A DNA stretch of 48,522 nucleotides from Candidatus Dormiibacterota bacterium (GTDB lineage: Bacteria > Acidobacteriota > Polarisedimenticolia > Gp22-AA2), in contig DASQAT010000012.1 in the NCBI GenBank assembly GCA_035635555.1, positions 1-48,522 on the forward strand, given 5' to 3'. Shown here piece by piece: positions 14,091 to 24,085 of the stretch. A program made the position numbers and the translations under genes. A model generated the notes under the pieces. It did not search any database. It saw only the letters and a list, made by a program, of their open reading frames with translations, and was not told the origin of the DNA. Within the stretch, counting starts at the first letter, position 1. Every line of letters begins with the position of its first letter.

Positions 14091-16460
14091 GTGATCGAAG
14101 CCACGTCTGTCCTCGCGGATGCCGCGTCCGCAGTGCGGTACGGGACTTCTCGCTCGCCACGCAACAGGCAGGAGCACCGCTTCGAGCCGAGGGATTTCGC
14201 CTGCAGGGATGAGGCGAATGAGTCCTATCGGGCGCCTCGGCTCCAGCGGGGTGCGCGCTCGGCGGGCGGCGCTGTCGCGGAACCAAGGCCAGTCCCGAGA
14301 TCCATAGATCGGTCGGGCGCTGCCGAAGAGGACCGCGCCCCTCGGGCCTATCTCGAGCGCGGCGCCCCTGCGACCTGCCCCGTCGAGCAGTCGTTCTTGC
14401 ACGCCGATGGACTTGCGCTGTCGCTGCGGAGCGCGCTCGACCGGCTCGCGCCCCTTCTGGCCCGCGTCGCCGCGGCGTTCGTGCAGGCCGGGGCGTGGTC
14501 GGCGTTCGGGTTCGCGCGCCTGGACGATCACGCGCGGGAGCGGTTCGGCCGGTCGGGGCGCTGGGTCAGGGACCTTGCCGGCCTGGGGCACGCGCTGTCG
14601 TCGCTTCCCGGGCTGGCCGAGGCGCTCGCGGGCGAGGACGGTGCGGTGCCGCTCGGCCGGGTGGCGGCTCTCCTGATCGGACGCTCCGCCTCTCCCGCTT
14701 CGCTCGCAGCCTGGATCGCTCTCGCGCGCGCGGTCTCCATCCGCGAGCTCCGCGAGGCGGTGCGGCAGGCGCGCGACGCCGGCTCGGCATGGCCGCCGGG
14801 TGCGCAGGCTCCGACCACCGACCCTGCGCCCGCCGGCATGCCCGACGCGGGACCTGGTGGCGCCGACGCTCCCGACGACGACCCGGCCGATCGCTCGCTC
14901 GTGCGTATCCCCGTGCCGGCGCCGCTCGTTGCCGCGTTCGACGAGTCGGTCGACCTGTATCGTGCCGTTGAGGGGGCGCAGGCGAGCGTGACCTCGTTCG
15001 TCGAGGCGCTCGTCGCCGAGGCGTTCGCCGGCGCCTCGCCTCCGGAAGCGCCGGACGGACGGAAGGCCGACGCGGCCCGGCCGGACGGCGCCACCTCCGG
15101 CTCCTTCTTTGGCGACTTCGACCGGGTCGCGCTGCGGCGTAGTCCCGACGTCGTCCGGGTCGAGGCGGCTCTCGCCCGCTCGACCGGGAATTGGCATCAT
15201 CTGTCCCGGTCCTCCCCCGCCTCGTGGGCCCTGCACCTCGCGGGCGCGGGCCTCGCGCGTCTTGACGATCTGTCCAGCACCGCCGGCAGCGGCGGCCCCG
15301 CCGATCTGGACGCGCAGGTCCGCGAGATCCTTCTCCTCGAGGATGATCTCGAGCGCCGTCTCGGCCGCCTGCTGGCGGAGCTGGCCGAGCGGGGCGCCTG
15401 GCCGCGCCTTCGCTTCGCGGGCGCCGGCCACTACGCCGAGGAACGGCTGGGCCTGACGCGCACCTACGCCGAAGACCGCGTCCGCGTCGCCCGCTCACTG
15501 CGACGCTTCCCACGCCTGCGCGCCGCCTACGATCAAGGCCGCGTCGGCCTCGAGGCGACCCTGACGGTGCTGCGCATCCTCGGCGACGGCCCCGTCGACG
15601 GCGCGACCGAGGCCGCCTGGCTGGCGCGCGCCGAGGAGGCGACGGTCAAGCGCCTCCGCGACGAGGCCCGCGCGCTCGGGCGTCGGAAGTTCATCGACCC
15701 GTCACGCCCCGCGCCCCACCCTCTCGACGACACCGAGTGGCACGCCTCCCTCCGCCGCGAGCCGGGGACGGCCCGCGCGCGCGTCCTTCGCTTCGGCGCC
15801 TTGGCGGTGGGGGGGCCGGGCGGGGCGCCGCCTTCCAGCCCGGACGTTTTCCTGCGCCTCCGCCTCCCGCACGAGCTCGCGGACGATCTGCTCGTCGTCA
15901 TCGAATCGACGCGCCGTCGGCTGTCGGACGAAGTCGGACGCGTCCCTTGGGACGAGCCGTGGCCGGACGAGCAGGCGCGTCCGTCGACCCTCGCGGCCCG
16001 GACGTTTTCCACGCGCGGCCGCCGCGTCCCCGCCTGGGTCGGGTTGCTCTCGCTCCTCGAGGACTTCGTCTTCACCTGGGACGGCGAGGCCAGGTCAGAG
16101 ACGCGCGAGCGTGCCGCGGCAGGTGTCCGGGGCGCTCCCTCCGGATCTGCGACGCCTCGACGGCACGGCGATGCCGTCTACATCCGCGACGGCTGGCGCT
16201 GCTCCGCCCCCGCCTGCACGTCGCGCCGCAATCTCGAGGACCATCACCTGATCTATCGCTCGCACCTGGGCGCCGACGATCTCTCGAACCGCGTCTGTCT
16301 CTGCCGCTTCCACCACGCCCGCGGCGAGCACGGCGGTCTCGCCAGGTGCCGGGGCACGGCGCCGATCGGGGTCCTCTGGCGCCTGGGCCGACCCGAGCTG
16401 GGTGCGTGGTATCGCAACGAACGGCGACTGGGAAAGGGGGAATTAGCCGCGCGGTGGTAG
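14091..16460 (+). CDS. large HNH nuclease protein with duplicated DUF222-like module
   Basis: A 789-residue protein ending in an HNH nuclease domain: YIRDGWRCSAPACTSRR, then NLEDHHLIYRSHLGADD and VCLCRFHHARGEHGG, with four cysteines for a structural zinc and the His-His/Asn catalytic core. The body contains two related helical modules, about residues 112-230 and 416-530. Each has a LLxxLAxxGAW segment, an FA(R/G)..DHARERFG/GHYAEERLG segment and an arginine-rich helix, and each is followed by a related LPHEL/PAPLV segment. They resemble the DUF222-type region that precedes HNH domains in many GC-rich bacteria. The GTG start has GGAGG 6 nt upstream. The first 90 residues look disordered and the true start could be later. 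The biological role of such proteins is not known. Confidence 0.75.
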   Translation: MIEATSVLADAASAVRYGTSRSPRNRQEHRFEPRDFACRDEANESYRAPRLQRGARSAGGAVAEPRPVPRSIDRSGAAEEDRAPRAYLERGAPATCPVEQSFLHADGLALSLRSALDRLAPLLARVAAAFVQAGAWSAFGFARLDDHARERFGRSGRWVRDLAGLGHALSSLPGLAEALAGEDGAVPLGRVAALLIGRSASPASLAAWIALARAVSIRELREAVRQARDAGSAWPPGAQAPTTDPAPAGMPDAGPGGADAPDDDPADRSLVRIPVPAPLVAAFDESVDLYRAVEGAQASVTSFVEALVAEAFAGASPPEAPDGRKADAARPDGATSGSFFGDFDRVALRRSPDVVRVEAALARSTGNWHHLSRSSPASWALHLAGAGLARLDDLSSTAGSGGPADLDAQVREILLLEDDLERRLGRLLAELAERGAWPRLRFAGAGHYAEERLGLTRTYAEDRVRVARSLRRFPRLRAAYDQGRVGLEATLTVLRILGDGPVDGATEAAWLARAEEATVKRLRDEARALGRRKFIDPSRPAPHPLDDTEWHASLRREPGTARARVLRFGALAVGGPGGAPPSSPDVFLRLRLPHELADDLLVVIESTRRRLSDEVGRVPWDEPWPDEQARPSTLAARTFSTRGRRVPAWVGLLSLLEDFVFTWDGEARSETRERAAAGVRGAPSGSATPRRHGDAVYIRDGWRCSAPACTSRRNLEDHHLIYRSHLGADDLSNRVCLCRFHHARGEHGGLARCRGTAPIGVLWRLGRPELGAWYRNERRLGKGELAARW

Positions 16461-16502
16461 ACTGACGGCAAACTTGGCTGAACTCATTCGTGGGGGCGTT
16501 CC

Positions 16503-18101
16503 ATGACTCGAAACACGTTACGGGCCGTGCCGATCCTTGCATTCATCCTGACGATCGCCTGGATGGCGGGCGATTCGCCGGCCGGCGGCGCGGCGGCGGC
16601 CGCGCAACCGATCCGGCTGCGCGTCATGACCATCAACATCTTCTATGGCGGTAACGAGCTGAACCTGACGAACATGAACTTCTGCTCGCGTCCGCACGGC
16701 TGCCCGGAGACGCTGCTCCAGGTGATCGAGACGATCCGCGCCGCGAACCCGGACGTCGTGGGCATCGAAGAGGCGGAGCACGACACGCGGCCGATCGCGG
16801 AGGCGCTGGGCTATTACTACAGCGAGCGGATGCAGATCATCTCGCGCTACCCGCTGATCGATCCTCCGGGGGCCGCGGGCATCTACATTTTCGCGGCGCT
16901 GCAGCGGGGAAGGGTCGTGGCGCTCGCCAACGTGCACCTCCCGTCCGATCCGTACGGGCCGTACCTGGTGCGCGACGGCGCTCCGGCCGAGGAGGTCCGG
17001 GCGCTGGAGGAATCGCTCCGCCTGCCGGCGATCCAGGACCAGCTGGCGCGTCTGCCCGGGCTGGCGGCGGCCGGAATTCCGGTGTTCCTGACGGGGGACT
17101 TCAATACTCCGTCGCACCTCGACTGGACTCCCGAGGTCGCGGCGGTGCGCGACGTCGTGCACTACCCGTTCGTCTGGCCGGTGGGGGCCGCGCTCGCCGC
17201 CGCCGGGTTCCGCGACTCGTACCGCGTCGCGCATCCCGATCCGGTGGCCGTCCCCGGGTTCACCTGGACGCCGGGAGGCCCAGAGTCGGTCGCCAACGAG
17301 GTTCACGACCGCATCGACTGGGTGCTGTCGACCGGAACGGCGACGGCGGTCGGCAGCCAGATCGTCGGAGAGGTCGGCGGACCCGACGTCGACATCGCCA
17401 TGAACCCCTACCCGACGGACCACCGCGGCGTCGTCTCGACCTTCGAGGTGACGCCGGGCACCTCCCCCGTCCTGGTCGCGGTGTCGAACCGGCGGCTGAC
17501 GGTGGGGGACGACGTCACGATCACCTTCCACGCGCAGGGGAAGACCGGCGAGCGGGTCGGCATCGTCCCGGCGGGCGGCAGCGCGGCGACCGTCGTCGAG
17601 GCGCGCTCGACCGGGGCGGGGGCCCCCCTCGACGGCAGCGTGGTCTTCTCCACCGCCGGCCTTGCGCCGCGCGCCTACGAGGCGGTGCTTCTCGACACGC
17701 GTCGCGGCGTGGTGTCGCGCAGCCCGTTCTGGCTCTACGCTCCCGGCGCGCCGATCACGGTCGCCACGGACAAGAGCGTGTACGCCCCCGGCGAGCCGAT
17801 CGGAGTCTCGTGGACCAACGCCCCCGGCATGCGCTGGGACTGGCTCGGCATCTTCTCGCCGGCCTCGGACACGAATCCCAACGATCCGACCTGTGAGGCC
17901 GGCTCGTGCGGCAACACGCACTACATGCTCTACGAGTACACGCACAACACCATCGAGGGGACGACCTTCTTCACCGCGAGCTCCCCCGTCGGATACGCGA
18001 GCTGGCCGCTGCCGCCGGGGACCTACGAGATCCGTATGATGCTGGATGACGGGTTCCGCTTGCTCGCCGCGTCGGCGCCGTTCAAGGTCGAGAAGAAGTA
18101 G
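16503..18101 (+). CDS. secreted endonuclease/exonuclease/phosphatase family protein with two beta-sandwich domains
   Basis: A 532-residue exported protein. A signal peptide covers about residues 1-34. The EEP (DNase I-like) fold spans about 37-317, with LRVMTINIFYGG, the metal Glu in VVGIEEAEHD, LANVHLPSD, VFLTGDFNTPSH and the terminal YPTDHRGVV carrying the catalytic Asp-His pair. Two C-terminal beta-sandwich modules follow, about 322-415 and 420-532; the second (KSVYAPGEPIGVSW, then MRWDWLGIF) resembles the accessory domain seen in secreted phosphatases. It begins 42 bp after the HNH gene and may be read from the same transcript. It could be a nuclease or a phosphoesterase; the sequence alone does not decide. 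Confidence 0.83.
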   Translation: MTRNTLRAVPILAFILTIAWMAGDSPAGGAAAAAQPIRLRVMTINIFYGGNELNLTNMNFCSRPHGCPETLLQVIETIRAANPDVVGIEEAEHDTRPIAEALGYYYSERMQIISRYPLIDPPGAAGIYIFAALQRGRVVALANVHLPSDPYGPYLVRDGAPAEEVRALEESLRLPAIQDQLARLPGLAAAGIPVFLTGDFNTPSHLDWTPEVAAVRDVVHYPFVWPVGAALAAAGFRDSYRVAHPDPVAVPGFTWTPGGPESVANEVHDRIDWVLSTGTATAVGSQIVGEVGGPDVDIAMNPYPTDHRGVVSTFEVTPGTSPVLVAVSNRRLTVGDDVTITFHAQGKTGERVGIVPAGGSAATVVEARSTGAGAPLDGSVVFSTAGLAPRAYEAVLLDTRRGVVSRSPFWLYAPGAPITVATDKSVYAPGEPIGVSWTNAPGMRWDWLGIFSPASDTNPNDPTCEAGSCGNTHYMLYEYTHNTIEGTTFFTASSPVGYASWPLPPGTYEIRMMLDDGFRLLAASAPFKVEKK

Positions 18102-18107
18102 GCGGGC

Positions 18108-20198
18108 TCACGCCGCCGGCGGCGTCTCGCGGCGCGCCAGGCGCAGGGTCATGATCACCAGAACCACGACCGCCGCGGAGAGCGCTGTCCAGAGCAGCGC
18201 GGTCTGGCGGTACCCCTGCCCCTTCAGCCGGGCGTGCAGGCTGTAATCCCGGTTCGCCTCGAGCGGCCCGGCCGCGATCGGCGCGGCCTTCACCGCCAGC
18301 ACGACCTCGCGAACCCGCTCCAGCTCGTAGCGCGGCGGGTCCTCGTCGGGCGCGCCGAGCAGCAGGGCGTAGCGCCCCTCGGGGGCCGTGAGATACACCT
18401 CGGGCAGGACGACGCGCGCCTGAGCGGACCGGAATTCGAGGGGTGCGTCGTCACCATCCTCGACGACCAGATCGATCGACGCCAGGCGCACCGGCGGAAC
18501 GGCGACGCTCACCGGACGCGGGTCGTCGACGGGACGCGTCAGGCGGCCGCGCAGGAGATTCGTCTCCTCCTTCTTGTCGGCGGTCTTCCCCTCGAGGCTG
18601 AACCCGCGGTCGAAGAACCCGGCGCCGGTATCGAGGATCAGGCGGTCGATGCGCATCGGTGAGACCGGCAGCCGAAGGGTGTAGCGCGACGTCCGGTCGC
18701 GGCTCTTCGGTCCGTCCACCTCGAGCGGCACCAGGTCGGTGGCCGCCTCGCGCTCGACGAGATACGGCCACTGTCGCGAGTCGTCGTCGGCGACCCGCAG
18801 GTCGGACAGGTCGTCGCTCAGGACGGCGAGGTCCGCCGGCCCCATCCGAAGCCGCGACAGCCCCTCGGCGGTGGCCGGGACCGTGAGGCTCCTCAGATGG
18901 CTGAACAGGCGCCGGTCGACCGCGGCGCCGGGACGCATGGCGAAGGCGAGCGCCGGGGCGCCGTCGTAGGCGGGATTCGGCCGGGTGTCGCCAAGGCGCG
19001 CCACATGGACGGCCGCGGGGTCGTACAGCAGAGCCGCCGCCTCGGCGCGCTTGCCGGTCACGGTGGCAGCAGGCGGCGGTAGGAGCCCGGCCAGATCGTA
19101 GCGCGGCGCGTGCGCGCGCCCGCCGCCGAAGCGCAGCGTGCCGAACGATTCGTTCCCGCGCCCCGCGCCGGCGGAGAAGATGAGCGACGGCTGCCGGATG
19201 ACCGCCGCGAAGGCGAGGTCGTCCAGCGACGGGCTGTCGCCGTCGTCGATCTCGACGCGCAGCCGGTCTCCGCGCGCGGCCCGCAGCGCCACCTCCTGCT
19301 CGCCGACCGGGACGAGGGCCTCGACGCGGAAGATCGTCCCCGACCCGAGGACCGCGCCGCTGCCGCCCGGTCCGTCGTCCCGCACCTGGACTCTTCGGTC
19401 GAAGGTGCGCGTGGCCGTCTCGATGCGCAGCAGATCCGGCACGACCCCCCGCGCGCGGGCGAGATCGACGACCGTCCGCCCCTCGGCGCCGCGCGAGGAC
19501 AGGACCTCCAGCGGAACGTCGATCTGCCCGCCGCGCTCGATCGCCCGGGCGCTCTCGAGCCTAAGCCCCGGCTCGAGCCAGAACGGGTGCTCGGTCTCGA
19601 AGACGACGCGCAGACGCGCTCCGCGGAACGGCGGCAGCGGCAGTCGCAGCTTCTCGGCCGAGCGCGCTCCGGAGAGCCGGAAGACCGATCCGTCGGCGAT
19701 CAGGCCGGTCTTCTCTCCCGAAGCACCGATCCCCTCGACGTTGACCCGGGCCACGAACTCCCCCTGGCGGGGCTCCACCACCAGGACCCACGAGCCGGTC
19801 TGCGGTGAGGCGGCGGGCAGGCCGATCTCGAGCGTCTCCCGGCGCAGCGGCGGGCCGCTCTGCCGCCGGATCTCGGCGCGGGCGGCGTCGAGCACGCGCG
19901 GCTCGAAGCGCTGGGTGATCTCGACTCCGTCCGGCTTCCCCGCCCCGGCGTCCACCAGGAACGGGACCTCCTTCTCCTGCGCGTCGAACAGCCGGAGGTC
20001 GGACAGATCGGGCCGGCAGGCCGTCAGGATCGCCGGCGGCAGCACCAGCCGCGACAGGCCGCCGCCCGCGACCGTCACCTGCGCCTCCTGCGGGAAGAGA
20101 CGGCGCAGCTCGACCGGCTGCGTCCCCTCGGAGAGCACCGGCCGCGCACCCGGGGCCGCCGCGAACACCAGGACGGCGGCGACCCAGGTCCGCTTCAT
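18108..20198 (-). CDS. DUF3999 family exported protein
   Basis: A 696-residue protein of the DUF3999 type. It has a signal peptide (about residues 1-23), a long beta-rich periplasmic region with repeated LSDLRLFD/LSDLRVAD segments, and one C-terminal membrane helix (about 668-687) before RLARRE. The family nearly always neighbours a DUF2339 gene and its function is unknown. The ATG at 20198 overlaps the DUF2339 stop as ATGA, so the two are translationally coupled. The reading frame stays open far upstream, through the DUF2339 gene, but that part is a shadow. The topology suggests a periplasmic partner tethered next to the polytopic DUF2339 protein. Confidence 0.82.
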   Translation of the reverse strand: MKRTWVAAVLVFAAAPGARPVLSEGTQPVELRRLFPQEAQVTVAGGGLSRLVLPPAILTACRPDLSDLRLFDAQEKEVPFLVDAGAGKPDGVEITQRFEPRVLDAARAEIRRQSGPPLRRETLEIGLPAASPQTGSWVLVVEPRQGEFVARVNVEGIGASGEKTGLIADGSVFRLSGARSAEKLRLPLPPFRGARLRVVFETEHPFWLEPGLRLESARAIERGGQIDVPLEVLSSRGAEGRTVVDLARARGVVPDLLRIETATRTFDRRVQVRDDGPGGSGAVLGSGTIFRVEALVPVGEQEVALRAARGDRLRVEIDDGDSPSLDDLAFAAVIRQPSLIFSAGAGRGNESFGTLRFGGGRAHAPRYDLAGLLPPPAATVTGKRAEAAALLYDPAAVHVARLGDTRPNPAYDGAPALAFAMRPGAAVDRRLFSHLRSLTVPATAEGLSRLRMGPADLAVLSDDLSDLRVADDDSRQWPYLVEREAATDLVPLEVDGPKSRDRTSRYTLRLPVSPMRIDRLILDTGAGFFDRGFSLEGKTADKKEETNLLRGRLTRPVDDPRPVSVAVPPVRLASIDLVVEDGDDAPLEFRSAQARVVLPEVYLTAPEGRYALLLGAPDEDPPRYELERVREVVLAVKAAPIAAGPLEANRDYSLHARLKGQGYRQTALLWTALSAAVVVLVIMTLRLARRETPPAA
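18110..18125. terminator. GC palindrome at the end of convergent genes
   Basis: ACGCCGCCGGCGGCGT is a perfect 16-bp palindrome at the 3' end of the DUF3999 gene and 8 nt after the stop of the EEP gene. It could fold in RNA from either strand, but there is no T-run, so any terminator role is uncertain. Confidence 0.3.
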
Positions 20199-23100
20199 GG
20201 TCTCTCCTGCGGCGCCTTGCGGAACACGAAGCGCTGGTACAGGAGCGACACCAGGATCAGCGACACGGCGAGCCCGACGAGCGACGCCACGCGATACAGA
20301 TCCTGGAGCGCCCCGAGATCGTAGAGAAAGACCTTGCCGATCGTCACCAGCAGGAAGCACAGGCTGATCCAGCGCAGCCCGAGCGAGTCGCGCGCCATCC
20401 CGAAGCCGAGCAGGATGAGCGCGTAGATCCCCCAGGCGATCGACACCGTCAGCCGCTGCGCCGGCTCGTCGCCGAACCGCAGTGTCAGGACCTCGCCCGT
20501 GGCGAACCAGTCGGCGATGGCGAGATTGATCCACACGAAGATCACGATGATCGCCGCCAGCGCCGAGCCGATGGCGCCGACCTGGTGACCCCAGGAGTAG
20601 AGATCCTTCTCCCAGGGGCGCGTTCGTTTCATCTCGAGCGGCTTCAGCAGCACAGCAGCCGCCAGGAGCGCCGCCGCCGGGACGAAGTAGGTGTACATCA
20701 GCCAGTTGACGATCCGCACGCTCGAGCGCGGGTAGTACCCGAGGAGCGCGGGGTTGGCCACGAGGCGGACGCTCGTCGCGCCCAGGAGCGACAGGCCGAG
20801 ATACTTGAGGCCGGGGTGATCCAGCCGCTTCCAGAGCACCAGCATGGCCAGCCCGTCCAGCGCCCAGCCGATCGTGATCCACTGCTTCTCGAGCTGCAGT
20901 GGAATGGCGACGGCGACGAAACCCAGCGCCACCGCCGAGAACCACACCAGGGCGCTGCGGCGGATCGGATCCGCGGCCGGCCAGGCCCGGCGGGCGCGGT
21001 CCGCCGCGACAAGGGACAAGGCGCCGAGCGCTATCGGCAAAGCACCGATCGCGGTGTCGCCGAAGGTCAGGACGAACAGACGTCTCAACGATGGGAACCA
21101 GAGCGGCCCGGCGAGGGCGGCTGCGTACCAGGCGAATCGATCGCCGGAGAACCGTCTCACGGCCAGATGCGGCCAGGCTGTGAACACGACCACGGCCCCC
21201 GCCTGCACCAGGAAGGCCATGAGCTCCCCGCCCGGCGGACCGCTCCACCATCCTCCGCGTCCGAACGTCCAGCTGACGTGTACAAGAAGTGTCGCGCCGA
21301 CGGCGGCGGCATACCAGGCCCCCTTCGCCAGCCGCGTCGCGGCTGTCATCGCCAGGACGCCCAGGGTGAGTGCGCTCCCGAGCGCCGGCAGCGCCTCGAG
21401 AGTCAGCGCGAACCGCGCAAAGGCCAGGAACACCAGGAGCAGGAGCGGCAGGGTTCCCGCGGCCCGGTCGGCGAAGAGGCGCACCTCCTCGTCCCGGCGC
21501 AGCTGCGCGACCAGCTGCAGCAGGACCGAGAAGGTGACCAAGAGGGCGAGGAACATCCCGGCCGGCGGGAAGACGGGGCTTCCGTGGTGGCAGAGGTGCA
21601 GGATGGACAGGCCGAGCCCGAGACCGGCAGCGGCCGCGATCTGCAGGGCGCCCCGCTCCGGGAAGGCGGCGTGGCGGTACAGCAGGCCCGCGATCGCGGT
21701 CCAGCCCGCGACCCAGGGGACGATCGTCACCTCCGAACCACCCGCCGCGAACAGGAGGAGGATGAAGTAGCCGCCCGCCGCCAGGAGCGCGGCGGGCGCG
21801 GGGCCCGCGAGGTCGACCGGCTCCGGATCGATCTCGACGAAGATGTGGTAGATCGCCGACAGCCCCACCGTCACCCCGACCGTCTCCCAGGCGAGCGCCG
21901 TGGTCAGCGTGTGCTGCAGCAGCCACACGGCGGTCACCACGAGGCTCGCGGCGGCCGCCCCCGTCCCGAGGGAGCGCACGTTCTGCTCGCGTCCGACCCA
22001 GCAGGCCCCGGCGCTCAGGAGCCCCAGCAGGATCGCGATCGGGTAGAGGTGCGGCCCCATCTCGACACGGCCGGCGAAGTAGAGGGCGAAGACGAACGGG
22101 AACAGGATGGCGCCGACCTGGCTCCACAGCCAGCCTCCGCTCGGCGCGCGGCCGCCGACGAGACGACCGGCAACCACGAACAGCAACGCGAACACCGCCA
22201 GGATGACGAGACCCAGGAACAGCCGCTCCGGCCCCATGCGCGCGATGATCCAGAGCCCCTGCATGAGCACGGTCCCGAGAAGGCACAAAACGCCGAGCGA
22301 TGGCCAGGCGCCCTTCCGCCCGACCGCGAGCAGACCGAGATCCAGGAGCAGGACGTACCCGAACAGTCCGATCGGCCGATCGGTGCCGCTGGCCAGCAGG
22401 ATCGGTGTCGCGAACCCTCCGACCAGCCCGAGCACGGCGACGAGCAGCGACGAGTGGCGCACGGCCAGAAGGCAGCAGGCGGCGGTGACCAGCACCATCA
22501 GGCCGAACACCAGCGGCAGGCCGATGAGCCCGTAGAGAACGTGGGCCGCCCAGAACGCCGCGTACAGGATCACGACCCCCGCGCCGGAGATTCCCTCGGA
22601 CGTCTGCCGGTAGCCGCGCGACCGCAGCCACTCCGATCCGACCAGGCACCCGAGCCCCGTGAACGTGCCGAACACGACACGCATCTCGGGCGTGATCAGC
22701 CCCTTCTCGATGGAGTACTTGAAGAACAGCAGCCCCGCCAGACCGAGGGCGACCGCGCCCACGACCGCCGCGCCGCGGATCCCGATCCAGCGCTCCCAGT
22801 CGATCGGCGCCGTGGGGGGCCTGGGCGGCGTGAAGGAAGGGGGCGCGCTCTCGTAGATGACCCGCTCCCGCGGCGTCGCGGGGCGCGAGGTCGCGCGCGG
22901 GACCGGTCCGGGCGGCGGCGCATCCGGCGGTCGACCGTCCAACGTCGGGGGGATGGCCGGCGGCCGTGACACGGGCGGCGGCATCGGGGCGGGGGCCGGT
23001 CTCGCCACGGCCGGCGCGGCACCCGTCCCGGCGCTCGCCGAGCGCTCGAGCGCCGCGACGCGCCTCGACAGCGTAGCCACCCGGGCGTCGATGGCGTCGA

Positions 23101-23236
23101 GATGCGCCTCCGTCCCGCTCTCCGGCTCGCGGAGCCCGGCCATCCGTCTGATCCGCGCCAGGGCCACAAGCGCCAGGATGGGACCGGCGAGCACGCAGCC
23201 GACGACGAACAGGATGAGGGGACCGATCGTGTCCAT
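20195..23236 (-). CDS. DUF2339 polytopic membrane protein
   Basis: A protein of about 1013 residues. One N-terminal membrane helix is followed by a short coiled-coil-like segment (DARVATLSRRVAALERS), a Pro-rich cytoplasmic-looking linker (about 80-140), and then twenty or more hydrophobic helices to the C-terminus, starting at DWERWIGIRGAAVVGAVALG. This is the architecture of the DUF2339 family. Function is unknown; related proteins are found with DUF3999, as here. ATG 23236 has GGGG 5 nt upstream; a GTG two codons earlier (23242) is the alternative. It follows the response regulator gene by 167 bp on the same strand, which makes regulation by that two-component system plausible but unproven. 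Confidence 0.83.
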   Translation of the reverse strand: MDTIGPLILFVVGCVLAGPILALVALARIRRMAGLREPESGTEAHLDAIDARVATLSRRVAALERSASAGTGAAPAVARPAPAPMPPPVSRPPAIPPTLDGRPPDAPPPGPVPRATSRPATPRERVIYESAPPSFTPPRPPTAPIDWERWIGIRGAAVVGAVALGLAGLLFFKYSIEKGLITPEMRVVFGTFTGLGCLVGSEWLRSRGYRQTSEGISGAGVVILYAAFWAAHVLYGLIGLPLVFGLMVLVTAACCLLAVRHSSLLVAVLGLVGGFATPILLASGTDRPIGLFGYVLLLDLGLLAVGRKGAWPSLGVLCLLGTVLMQGLWIIARMGPERLFLGLVILAVFALLFVVAGRLVGGRAPSGGWLWSQVGAILFPFVFALYFAGRVEMGPHLYPIAILLGLLSAGACWVGREQNVRSLGTGAAAASLVVTAVWLLQHTLTTALAWETVGVTVGLSAIYHIFVEIDPEPVDLAGPAPAALLAAGGYFILLLFAAGGSEVTIVPWVAGWTAIAGLLYRHAAFPERGALQIAAAAGLGLGLSILHLCHHGSPVFPPAGMFLALLVTFSVLLQLVAQLRRDEEVRLFADRAAGTLPLLLLVFLAFARFALTLEALPALGSALTLGVLAMTAATRLAKGAWYAAAVGATLLVHVSWTFGRGGWWSGPPGGELMAFLVQAGAVVVFTAWPHLAVRRFSGDRFAWYAAALAGPLWFPSLRRLFVLTFGDTAIGALPIALGALSLVAADRARRAWPAADPIRRSALVWFSAVALGFVAVAIPLQLEKQWITIGWALDGLAMLVLWKRLDHPGLKYLGLSLLGATSVRLVANPALLGYYPRSSVRIVNWLMYTYFVPAAALLAAAVLLKPLEMKRTRPWEKDLYSWGHQVGAIGSALAAIIVIFVWINLAIADWFATGEVLTLRFGDEPAQRLTVSIAWGIYALILLGFGMARDSLGLRWISLCFLLVTIGKVFLYDLGALQDLYRVASLVGLAVSLILVSLLYQRFVFRKAPQERP

Positions 23237-23403
23237 GATCACCCCATGTCATGGCGCGCCGGGCAGCAGACCACCACCGGCGTCGCGAATCAGAAAGTGA
23301 GGAGAACCGGAAACCGCGCGGCCAGACCCGCCCGGTTTCACGAAGTGTTGGGCGCAGCATGCCACATCCGGCGCAAAAATGCTTGCCGCGCGTCCGGGAC
23401 GAG

Positions 23404-24084
23404 TCAGCCGTTGAACTTGTACCCCATCCCGTGCACGGTGACGAGGAAGCGGGGCTGGGCGGGTTTGTCTTCGATCTTCTTGCGCAGCTTGGCGACGTGC
23501 ATGTCCACCGTGCGGGTGAGGGGGGCCGCGTCGTAGTCCCAGACGGCGTCGAGCAGCTGGTCGCGCCCGACGACCTCGCCGCGGTGCTCGACGAAATACT
23601 GCAGCAAGCGCAGCTCGCGCGCGGTGAGGTCGAGGAGCCTGCCGTTCCTTTTGACCTCCCCCTTCTTGAAGTCGGCCTTGACGCCCCCGAACTCGTACGC
23701 CTCGACGCGCGCCGCGCGGCCGGAGGCCCGGCGCAGGACGGCCTCGACGCGCGCCATCAGCTCGAGGAACCCGAACGGCTTGGTCACGTAGTCGTCCGCC
23801 CCCAGCTTCAGACCGAGCACCTTGTCGATCTCCTGGCCGCGTGCCGTGAGCATGATGATCGGGACGATGTTCCCCGCCTTGCGGATGTCGCGACAGACGT
23901 CCAGGCCGTTCATCTTCGGCAGCATCACGTCGAGGATGATGACGTCGGGGGCCGACTCGGTCGCCTGGCGCAGGCCGTCGGCGCCGTCGCGCGCCATCGC
24001 GACCGTGTACCCCTCGTACTCGAAGCCGTCGCGCAGCGCCGCGATCATCGAGTCGTCGTCCTCGACGATCAGCACCTTCGGCAT
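23404..24084 (-). CDS. OmpR/PhoB-family response regulator
   Basis: A 226-residue response regulator. The receiver domain (1-120) has the acidic pair in IVEDDDS, the phospho-acceptor Asp52 in [12 protein letters not shown], the Thr in LTARG and Lys in YVTKPFG. The winged-helix DNA-binding domain (about 130-226) has the typical [20 protein letters not shown] and [15 protein letters not shown], ending GMGYKFNG. It sits 1 nt after the stop of its histidine kinase, so the two form a standard pair. Its targets are unknown; the next genes downstream on the same strand are DUF2339 and DUF3999. Confidence 0.94.
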   Translation of the reverse strand: MPKVLIVEDDDSMIAALRDGFEYEGYTVAMARDGADGLRQATESAPDVIILDVMLPKMNGLDVCRDIRKAGNIVPIIMLTARGQEIDKVLGLKLGADDYVTKPFGFLELMARVEAVLRRASGRAARVEAYEFGGVKADFKKGEVKRNGRLLDLTARELRLLQYFVEHRGEVVGRDQLLDAVWDYDAAPLTRTVDMHVAKLRKKIEDKPAQPRFLVTVHGMGYKFNG

Positions 24085-24085
24085 C

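Noticed and set aside
20585-22969. A 794-codon plus-strand frame opposite DUF2339
   Set aside because: It is Arg/Gln/Asp-rich shadow translation of a membrane protein gene and has no domain.
20199-23360. An unbroken reading frame of about 1050 codons continuing upstream of the DUF3999 start
   Set aside because: It overlaps the DUF2339 gene in another frame, is rich in Arg/Gly/Pro as expected for GC shadows, and shows no domain. DUF2339 has clear membrane helices.
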